Shown: positions 57,451 to 64,000 of the stretch, one piece after another
Numbering within the stretch: position 1 is the stretch's first letter
Layout: each line of letters opens with the position of its first letter
DNA from: Sulfurisoma sp.
Lineage (GTDB): Bacteria > Pseudomonadota > Gammaproteobacteria > Burkholderiales > Rhodocyclaceae
Assembly (NCBI GenBank): GCA_030691075.1
Contig: JAUYFI010000136.1
Coordinates: forward strand, 52,701 to 116,700
DNA length: 64,000 nt
Direction of reading: 5' to 3'
Made by a program: the position numbers and the translations under genes
The notes under the pieces: model-generated
Seen by the model: only the letters and a program-made list of their open reading frames with translations
What the model was told of the DNA's origin: nothing
Database searches by the model: none

Positions 57451-58456
57451 GCTCGCCGCCGCCTTCGCCGTTCTCCTGCTACTGGCCGGCTGCGGCCGCG
57501 AGTCGCTGCACAGCCAGGAATCCTTCGTCTTCGGCACTCGCGTCGAGGTGCTGGTCTGGGGCGGGGACGAGGCGCGGGCGCGGGCGGCGACCGCCGAGGT
57601 GCTGCGCGAGTTCGACCGCCTGCACCGCGCCTACCATGCCTGGCAGCCCTCGGAACTCACCGCGCTCAATGACGCCATCGCCGCCGGCCGGCCGCACGAG
57701 GTCTCGGCGGAGCTGGCGGCGCTGATCATCGAGGCGCAGGCGATGGCAAAGCAGGGCGAATACCTGTTCGATCCCGGCATCGGCGCGCTGGTGAAGCTCT
57801 GGGGTTTTCACGACGACACCTTCAAGCCGCAACTGCCCGATGCCGAAAAACTCGCGGCGCTGAAGAAAGTCAGGCCGTCGATTGCCAGGTTGACGCTGCA
57901 AGACCGCCGTGTCGCCAGCGCCGACTTTTTCGTGGCGCTGGATTTCGGCGGCTATTTGAAGGGCGTGGCGCTCGACCGCGCCAGCGCGATCATTAAAGCC
58001 ACGGGCATAAACAACGCCCTCATCAACATCGGCGGCAACGTCATGGCGCTGGGCAGCAAGGGCGGCACGCCGTGGCGCGTCGGCATCCAGCATCCGCGCG
58101 CATCCACGCCGCTGGCAACGCTCGACCTGAAGGACGGCGAAGCCATCGGCACCTCGGGCGATTACCAGCGCTATTTCGAGCTGGACGGCCGGCGCTACAG
58201 CCATGTGCTCGACCCGCGCACGGCGGAACCGGCCGTGGGCACCCAGGCGCTGACGGTGCTGATCGCGCCGCGCGAGCAAGCCGGACTGTGGTCGGACGTG
58301 GCGAGCAAGCCGCTGTTCGTCGCCGGCGACGACTGGCGACGGCTGGCGGGAAAGTTCGGCATCACCCAGGTGCTGCGCGTCGATGCCGCCGGCCGCATCG
58401 AGATCACCGAGGCGCTGCGGCCGCGGCTGAAGTTCGAGGGAGGCGTTCCGCCATGA
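57440..58456 (+). CDS. apbE: FAD:protein FMN transferase (lipoprotein)
   Basis: Lipobox LLAGCG; VALDFGGYLKGVALDRASAIIKATGINNALINIGGNVMALG. Confidence 0.95.
   Translation: MPSRLAAAFAVLLLLAGCGRESLHSQESFVFGTRVEVLVWGGDEARARAATAEVLREFDRLHRAYHAWQPSELTALNDAIAAGRPHEVSAELAALIIEAQAMAKQGEYLFDPGIGALVKLWGFHDDTFKPQLPDAEKLAALKKVRPSIARLTLQDRRVASADFFVALDFGGYLKGVALDRASAIIKATGINNALINIGGNVMALGSKGGTPWRVGIQHPRASTPLATLDLKDGEAIGTSGDYQRYFELDGRRYSHVLDPRTAEPAVGTQALTVLIAPREQAGLWSDVASKPLFVAGDDWRRLAGKFGITQVLRVDAAGRIEITEALRPRLKFEGGVPP
57908..57930 (+). repeat. Dispersed motif copy 11: CGTGTCGCCAGCGCCGACTTTTT
   Basis: Inside apbE (plus strand), encodes RVASADFF. Confidence 0.97.
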
Positions 58457-58488
58457 CCTGGACCGCTTTCCGTTAGAATCGGCCCATC

Positions 58489-58878
58489 ATGATCGGCCTG
58501 TTTCTCCTCACCCACAGCACCTACGGCGAGTCGCTGATCCAGTGCGCCTGCCACGTGCTCAACAAGCGGCCGCCGCAGATCGCGCAACTCGGCCTCACCG
58601 CCCAGGACGACCCGCTCGACGCGCTGCCGCTGGCGAAGCAGTTGCTTGCCTGCGTCGATACCGGCGAGGGCGTGCTGATCCTCACCGATGTATACGGCGC
58701 GACGCCGGCCAACCTGGCCCTGAAGCTTCTCGAGCCGGGCCGCGTCGAGGCGCTGGCCGGCGTCAACCTGCCCATGCTGCTGCGGGCGCTGACCTACCGC
58801 GAGAAGGACATCGCGACGCTGATCGCCAAGTCCATCGCCGGCGGCCGCGACGGCGTGCTCAACATGCTCGGTCACTGA
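58489..58878 (+). CDS. PTS mannose-type EIIA domain protein
   Basis: MIGLFLLTHSTYGESLIQCACHVL...GVLILTDVYGATPANLALKL. Confidence 0.93.
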   Translation: MIGLFLLTHSTYGESLIQCACHVLNKRPPQIAQLGLTAQDDPLDALPLAKQLLACVDTGEGVLILTDVYGATPANLALKLLEPGRVEALAGVNLPMLLRALTYREKDIATLIAKSIAGGRDGVLNMLGH

Positions 58879-58886
58879 AGGCCGCC

Positions 58887-59156
58887 ATGCCGCGCATCGA
58901 AGTCGAAATCGTCAACAAGCTCGGGCTGCACGCCCGCGCCTCCGCCCGCCTCACCCAGCTCGCCGGCACCTTTCCCTGCGAGGTGTGGATGGAGAAGGGC
59001 AGCCGCCGCATCAATGCCAAGAGCATCATGGGGGTGATGATGCTCGCCGCCGGCAGGGGTACGAAGATCATCGTCGATACCGAGGGTGAGCTGGCCGAGG
59101 AAGCGATGACCGCCCTGACCCGGCTCATCACCGACAAGTTCGGGGAAGACGAGTGA
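58887..59156 (+). CDS. HPr family phosphocarrier protein
   Basis: VEIVNKLGLHARASARLTQLAGTFPCEVWMEKGSRRINAKSIMGVMMLAAGRG. Confidence 0.95.
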   Translation: MPRIEVEIVNKLGLHARASARLTQLAGTFPCEVWMEKGSRRINAKSIMGVMMLAAGRGTKIIVDTEGELAEEAMTALTRLITDKFGEDE

Positions 59157-60904
59157 GTTTTTCACTGCACGGCCTCGCCGTATCGCACGGCATCGCCATC
59201 GGCCGGGCGCACCTGGTCTCGCACGCCACGCTGGAGGTGGCGCACTACACGATACGCGAGCGCGACGTGGCGCTGGAGGTGGCGCGCTTCGACGTGGCCC
59301 TGAACACCGTGCAGACCGAGCTCGCCACCCTGCATGACGAGGCCAGCGGCCCCGGCGCGCCGGCGGAGCTGGCGGCTTTCGTCGGCATCCACGCCATGAT
59401 CCTGGCCGACCCGCTGCTGTCGGAGGCGCCCCGGCAGCTGATGCGCGAGCGCCGCTGCAACGCCGAGTGGGCGCTGGTGCAGCAGATGGAGCAGCTGGTC
59501 GGCCATTTCGACGAGATCGACGACGCCTACCTGCGCGAGCGGCGCCAGGACATCGTGCAGGTGGTCGAGCGCGTGCTCAAGGTGCTCACCGGCCGGCCGC
59601 GCAAGCTCGGCCGGCGCGGCAAGGGCACGGACAAGGACGACTCCGAACTGATCATCGTCGCCCACGACCTCTCGCCCGCCGACACCATCCAGTTCAAGAC
59701 GCTGAAGATCGGCGGCTTCGTCACCGATCTGGGAGGCGCCACCTCGCACACCGCCATCGTCGCGCGCAGCCTCGCCATTCCCGCCGTGGTCGGCCTGCAC
59801 CACGCGCGGTCGCTGGTGCGCGACAACGATCTGCTGATCATCGACGGCACCCGCGGCGTGCTGATCGTCGAGCCCGACCTCCGCGTGCTCGAGGAATATC
59901 GCCTCAGGAAGAGCGAACTCGAGCTCGAGCGCGCCAAGTTGAAGCGCCTCAAGTCGGCCAAGGCGACGACGCTCGACGGCGAGGACATCTCGCTGCAGGC
60001 CAATATCGAACTGCCGCAGGACATCGGCCAGGTGAAGGACGTCGATGCGGCCGGCATCGGCCTGTTCCGCACCGAGTACCTGTTCATGAACCGCGACGAA
60101 CTGCCGACGGAGGACGAGCAGTTCGAGTCCTACCGCAGCGTGGCCAAGGCCATGGCCGGCAAGCCGGTGACCATCCGCACCCTCGACGTCGGCGCCGACA
60201 AGCAGGCGCGGGCGCTGCGCAGCATCAGCGGCGCCGAGCGGCAGGAACCCAACCCGGCGCTGGGTCTGCGCGCCATCCGCTACTGCCTGGCCGAGCCGCA
60301 GTTGTTCATGACGCAGCTGCGCGCGCTGCTGCGCGCCTCGCACCATGGTCGCGTGCGCATCCTGGTGCCGATGCTCGCGCATGTCGCCGAGATCGAGCAG
60401 ACGCTGGCCCTGATCGAGCAGGCCAAGGGGCAGTTGCGCGAGGCGCGGGTCAAGTTCGACGAGGGCATCGAAGTTGGTGGCATGATCGAGATTCCGGCGG
60501 CGGCGCTGGTGCTCGGCCCTTTCCTCAAGCGGCTGCGCTTCCTCTCCATCGGCACCAACGACCTGATCCAGTACACCCTGGCCATCGATCGCACCGACGA
60601 GGCCGTCTCCCATCTCTACGATCCGCTGCATCCGGCCGTGCTGCGGCTGATCGCCCAGACCATCCAGGCCGGCGCGCGCGCCGAAGTCCCCGTGGCGATC
60701 TGCGGCGAGATGGCCGGCGATCCCGCGCTCACCCATCTTCTGATCGGCATGGGCCTGCGCCAGTTTTCGATGCACCCGTCGCAGATCCTCGAGGTCAAGC
60801 AGCAGGTGGTGATGGCCGACGCCGAGCAACTCGGGCTGAAAGTAGCGCGCCTTTTGCGCTGCGACGAGCCGGACAAAATTCGCGAGCAGATGGAGCGGCT
60901 CTGA
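59153..60904 (+). CDS. ptsI: Phosphoenolpyruvate--protein phosphotransferase (EI)
   Basis: [29 protein letters not shown]...[23 protein letters not shown]. Confidence 0.96.
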   Translation: MSFSLHGLAVSHGIAIGRAHLVSHATLEVAHYTIRERDVALEVARFDVALNTVQTELATLHDEASGPGAPAELAAFVGIHAMILADPLLSEAPRQLMRERRCNAEWALVQQMEQLVGHFDEIDDAYLRERRQDIVQVVERVLKVLTGRPRKLGRRGKGTDKDDSELIIVAHDLSPADTIQFKTLKIGGFVTDLGGATSHTAIVARSLAIPAVVGLHHARSLVRDNDLLIIDGTRGVLIVEPDLRVLEEYRLRKSELELERAKLKRLKSAKATTLDGEDISLQANIELPQDIGQVKDVDAAGIGLFRTEYLFMNRDELPTEDEQFESYRSVAKAMAGKPVTIRTLDVGADKQARALRSISGAERQEPNPALGLRAIRYCLAEPQLFMTQLRALLRASHHGRVRILVPMLAHVAEIEQTLALIEQAKGQLREARVKFDEGIEVGGMIEIPAAALVLGPFLKRLRFLSIGTNDLIQYTLAIDRTDEAVSHLYDPLHPAVLRLIAQTIQAGARAEVPVAICGEMAGDPALTHLLIGMGLRQFSMHPSQILEVKQQVVMADAEQLGLKVARLLRCDEPDKIREQMERL

Positions 60905-60914
60905 TTTTGGAACC

Positions 60915-62045
60915 ATGAGCACACACAGCGTAGGACACGTTACGGCGCAATGCGCCCGCTTCGACGAACCGCTCACCCTCAAGAGCGGCGCCGTCGTGCC
61001 GGCCTATGAGCTGGTGTACGAGACCTACGGCACGCTCAACGCCGCGAAGTCCAATGCCATCCTGATCTGCCACGCGCTGTCCGGCCACCAGCACGTCGCC
61101 GGCTACACCGATCCCGAGCGCATCGGGGAGACCCTGGGCTGGTGGGACAACATGATCGGCCCGGGCAAGCCGATCGACACCGAAAAATTCTTCGTCGTCG
61201 GCGTGAACAACCTCGGCGGCTGCCACGGCTCGACCGGGCCGTCGACGCTCAACCCCGCCACCGGCCACCCCTGGGGCGCGGATTTTCCGCTGGTCACGGT
61301 CGAGGACTGGGTTCAGGCGCAGGCGCTTTTGTCCGACCGCCTCGGCATCGACGCCTGGGCGGCGGTGGTTGGCGGCAGCCTCGGCGGCATGCAGGCGCTG
61401 CAGTGGGCCATGGCCCTGCCGGGCCGCGTGCGTCACGCGGCGGTCATCGCCGCCGCGCCCCGGCTCACCGCCGAGAACATCGCCTTCAACGATGTCGCCC
61501 GCCAGGCGATCCTGACCGACCCGGACTTCCATGGCGGCAACTTCTACCAGCACCACACCAAGCCCGCGCGCGGCCTGCGGCTGGCGCGCATGCTCGGCCA
61601 CATCACCTACCTGTCGGACGACCAGATGGCCGAGAAATTCGGCCGCAAGCTCAAGAACGACGCCATCGGCTACGGCTACGGCGTCGAGTTCGAGGTCGAA
61701 TCCTACCTGCGTTACCAGGGCGACAAGTTTGCCAGTTGGTTCGACGCCAATACCTACCTGCTGATGACCAAGGCGCTCGACTACTTCGATCCCGCCCACG
61801 CCACCGACGGCAACCTGGCCGCCGCGCTGGCGAAGGCCACGGCGAAGTTCCTCGTCGTCTCGTTCTCCACCGACTGGCGCTTCTCGCCGGCCAGGAGCCG
61901 CGAGATCGTCAATGCGCTGGTGCACAACGGCCAGGATGTGGCTTCCGTCGAAATCGCGTCGAGCTTCGGTCACGACTCCTTCCTGATGAAGGACGAGCAG
62001 TATCACGCCATCGTCCGCGCTTACATGGGGCGCATAGAGACATGA
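60915..62045 (+). CDS. metX: Homoserine O-acyltransferase
   Basis: [80 protein letters not shown]. Confidence 0.96.
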   Translation: MSTHSVGHVTAQCARFDEPLTLKSGAVVPAYELVYETYGTLNAAKSNAILICHALSGHQHVAGYTDPERIGETLGWWDNMIGPGKPIDTEKFFVVGVNNLGGCHGSTGPSTLNPATGHPWGADFPLVTVEDWVQAQALLSDRLGIDAWAAVVGGSLGGMQALQWAMALPGRVRHAAVIAAAPRLTAENIAFNDVARQAILTDPDFHGGNFYQHHTKPARGLRLARMLGHITYLSDDQMAEKFGRKLKNDAIGYGYGVEFEVESYLRYQGDKFASWFDANTYLLMTKALDYFDPAHATDGNLAAALAKATAKFLVVSFSTDWRFSPARSREIVNALVHNGQDVASVEIASSFGHDSFLMKDEQYHAIVRAYMGRIET

Positions 62046-62269
62046 CCCTGAAAACCTCACCACCAAGACACGAAGAGCACAAAGTGACACCAAGAACAAT
62101 GGGTTGCACGCATGGGGTGTTTCACCCGGCGGGTGACATCCCTTTTGCACAAAATCCCTCGGGTTTTCTTGGTGTTCTTGGTGTTCTTGGTGTTCTTGGT
62201 GTTCTTGGTGTTCTTGGTGTTCTTGGTGTTCTTGGTGTCTTCGTGGTGAAACAGAGGTTTCTGGGATGA
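62042..62269 (+). other. 75-codon ORF bridging metX and metW with ATGA overlaps at both ends; contains a (GVL)n peptide repeat
   Basis: [75 protein letters not shown]; in frame within ORF-track entry 61142..62269. Confidence 0.4.
62166..62237 (+). repeat. Tandem repeat: 8 perfect copies of TTCTTGGTG
   Basis: Read directly; flanks are partly complementary to 62050-62100 (CACCACCAAGACACGAAG...CACCAAGAAC). Confidence 0.97.
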
Positions 62270-62871
62270 CCGAAAACGCCATCGCCCTCGGGCGCCCCGA
62301 TTTCGACGTGATCGCCGCGTGGGTGCAGCCGAACGAGCGCGTGCTCGATCTCGGCTGCGGCGACGGCTCGCTGCTGAAACTGCTGATCGCCACCCGTGGC
62401 GTGCGCGGCTGGGGCATCGAGATCGACAACGCCTCCGTGCTGGCTGCCATCGGCAACGGCATCAACGTCATCCAGAGCGACCTCGAGGCGGGTCTTTCAG
62501 GCTTCGAGAACGGCGAGTTCGACCACGTCGTGCTCTCGCGCACGTTGCAGACCGTGCGCCACACCCAGCGCATCATCGAGGAAATGCTGCGCGTCGGCCG
62601 CGAGGCCGTGGTCTCCTTCCCCAACTTCGCCTACTGGAAGAACCGCATGGCGGTGATGGCCGGGCGCATGCCGGTGTCGGAAGACCTGCCCCACCAGTGG
62701 TTCGACACCCCCAACATCCGCTTCTTCACCATCGCCGACTTCGACGCCCTGTGCGAAGAAATGGGCATCGTCGTGAAGAGCCGCATGGTGCTCGACGAAA
62801 AGGGCAACACCGTGGTCGAGGAAGCCAACTTCCTCGGCAGCCTGGCCGTCTATCGGCTGGCCAGCGGCTGA
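62266..62871 (+). CDS. metW: Methionine biosynthesis protein MetW
   Basis: [31 protein letters not shown]...[68 protein letters not shown]. Confidence 0.96.
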   Translation: MTENAIALGRPDFDVIAAWVQPNERVLDLGCGDGSLLKLLIATRGVRGWGIEIDNASVLAAIGNGINVIQSDLEAGLSGFENGEFDHVVLSRTLQTVRHTQRIIEEMLRVGREAVVSFPNFAYWKNRMAVMAGRMPVSEDLPHQWFDTPNIRFFTIADFDALCEEMGIVVKSRMVLDEKGNTVVEEANFLGSLAVYRLASG

Positions 62872-63420
62872 TCAGAGCGCCGCGACAAGCTCGTCGGTCG
62901 GCAACACCTTCGCATAGATGCCGTTGAGCGCCGCGAGAAACGCGGTGTGCACGTCCTCCGCGGCGACCGTCCGGCCGCCGAAGCCCTGCGGCCGCGCCGC
63001 GCAGGCATCCGCCGCGACCAGGCACTGAAAGCCCAGATCGAAGGCCGCGCGCGTCGTCGCGTCGATGCACATCTGGGTCATCATGCCGCAGATCAGCAGC
63101 CGTTCCGCGCCGAGGCTTTGCAGATGGTCGAGCAGCGGTGTGTCGCGAAAGCTGTTGGGGAAGTGCTTGACGATCACCGTCTCGCCGTCGACCGGGGCGA
63201 CGCCGGCATGGATCTCCGCGCCTGGCGTGTCCGGCAGGAAGAAGCCGGCTCCAGCGCGTTTGGAGACGTGACGCACATGCACCACGGAAAGTCGGCGCTG
63301 GCGACACGCCGCCAGCAGCATGCCGGCGCGCTCGGCGGCCGCGACGCTGCCCGGTACCTCCATTGCGCCGCCGGGAAAGTAGTCGTTCTGGATGTCGATC
63401 AGCAGCAGCGCGGTATTCAT
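62872..63420 (-). CDS. Isochorismatase-family cysteine hydrolase
   Basis: MNTALLLIDIQNDYFPGGAMEV...LLICGMMTQMCIDATTRAAFDLGF. Confidence 0.94.
   Translation of the reverse strand: MNTALLLIDIQNDYFPGGAMEVPGSVAAAERAGMLLAACRQRRLSVVHVRHVSKRAGAGFFLPDTPGAEIHAGVAPVDGETVIVKHFPNSFRDTPLLDHLQSLGAERLLICGMMTQMCIDATTRAAFDLGFQCLVAADACAARPQGFGGRTVAAEDVHTAFLAALNGIYAKVLPTDELVAAL
63288..63308 (-). repeat. Dispersed motif copy 12 (inverted): CGTGTCGCCAGCGCCGACTTT
   Basis: Inside isochorismatase gene (minus strand), encodes RQRRLSV. Confidence 0.95.
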
Positions 63421-63484
63421 AAGCCCCCCCCCATTCGCCCCCATTTCCGGCGAATGTAGCATGGGGCCGCCGCTACAATGCCGC

Positions 63485-64000
63485 ATGGCTTCCGCTCCCT
63501 CCTGGCTCGCGCCGCTGCTGACGCGGCGCATGGCGATCTGCGTATTCACCGGCTTCGCCTCGGGCCTGCCGCTGTACCTGCTGCTCAATCTGGTGCCCGC
63601 CTGGCTGCGCACCGAGGGCATCAGCCTCAAGGCCATCGGCCTCTTCGCGCTGATTCAGTTTCCCTACACCTGGAAGTTTCTCTGGTCGCCTTTCCTCGAC
63701 CGCTACGCCCTGCCGTGGCTGGGGCGGCGGCGCGGCTGGATGTTCGTCACCCAGGTCCTGCTGCTGGGGCTGATCGCCGCGCTCGGCCTGTTCGCGCCGC
63801 AAAGCGATCTCCAGATCATCGTCGTGCTGGCGGCGCTGCTGGCCTTCGTCTCGGCGACGCAGGACATCGTGCTCGACGCCTACCGCCGCGAACTGCTGGG
63901 CGAGGTCGAGCTCGGCCTCGGCAACTCGGTGCACGTCAATGCCTATCGCATTGCCGGGCTGATTCCCGGCTCGCTGTCGCTGATCCTCGCCGACCACCTG
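63485..64000 (+). CDS. AmpG-family MFS permease, N-terminal part (truncated by window)
   Basis: MAICVFTGFASGLPLYLLLNLVPAWLRTEGISLKAIGLFALIQFPYTWKFLWSPFLDRY. Confidence 0.92.
   Translation, partial: MASAPSWLAPLLTRRMAICVFTGFASGLPLYLLLNLVPAWLRTEGISLKAIGLFALIQFPYTWKFLWSPFLDRYALPWLGRRRGWMFVTQVLLLGLIAALGLFAPQSDLQIIVVLAALLAFVSATQDIVLDAYRRELLGEVELGLGNSVHVNAYRIAGLIPGSLSLILADHL

Noticed and set aside
58489-60904. Sugar-transporting PTS operon
   Set aside because: Only EIIA-Man, HPr and EI are present with no permease; this is the ordinary regulatory PTS of proteobacteria, so not listed as novel.
62166-62237. CRISPR array
   Set aside because: The only tandem repeat is a 9-bp perfect microsatellite without spacers; no cas genes in the window.

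Overview
GC-rich chromosomal window, probably from a betaproteobacterium of Rhodocyclales/Sterolibacterium type (inferred from gene content only). I call about 70 protein-coding genes and see no rRNA, tRNA or CRISPR array. Main blocks: waaA end; TolC/RND efflux with a TetR regulator; P-type ATPase; ubiX, rapZ and a HigBA-type toxin-antitoxin pair; a long minus-strand leucine/acyl-CoA catabolic cluster (about 14.8-26.0 kb); phaC; a Ser/Thr kinase-universal stress protein fusion; YeiH-like exporter; dsbA/SPOR/argS; sulfur-related genes; a DMSO-reductase type II molybdoenzyme operon (45.3-49.8 kb) beside rhodanese/TlpA/TauE/DsrE and an ArsR-rhodanese regulator; an orphan adenine methylase, gshA, apbE, a regulatory PTS (EIIA-Man/HPr/EI), metX-metW, and ampG start. 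The most unusual signal is a dispersed motif of about 22 nt, CGTNYCGCCAGCGCCGACTTTT(T). It occurs 12 times in 64 kb, almost always inside genes, in several reading frames, and 10 of 12 copies lie on the + strand whatever the host gene strand. Second is a family of three intra-operon elements. Their hairpin stems covary around a conserved loop (GCGAAGTAAAGRAKGAGG ... GACATGAGC), they exactly fill the gap between one gene's stop and the next gene's start, and each carries an ORF spanning the gap. Third is a metX-metW spacer with eight 9-bp repeats inside a 75-codon ORF that overlaps both neighbours by ATGA. All family names come from reading the translations; no database search was run.
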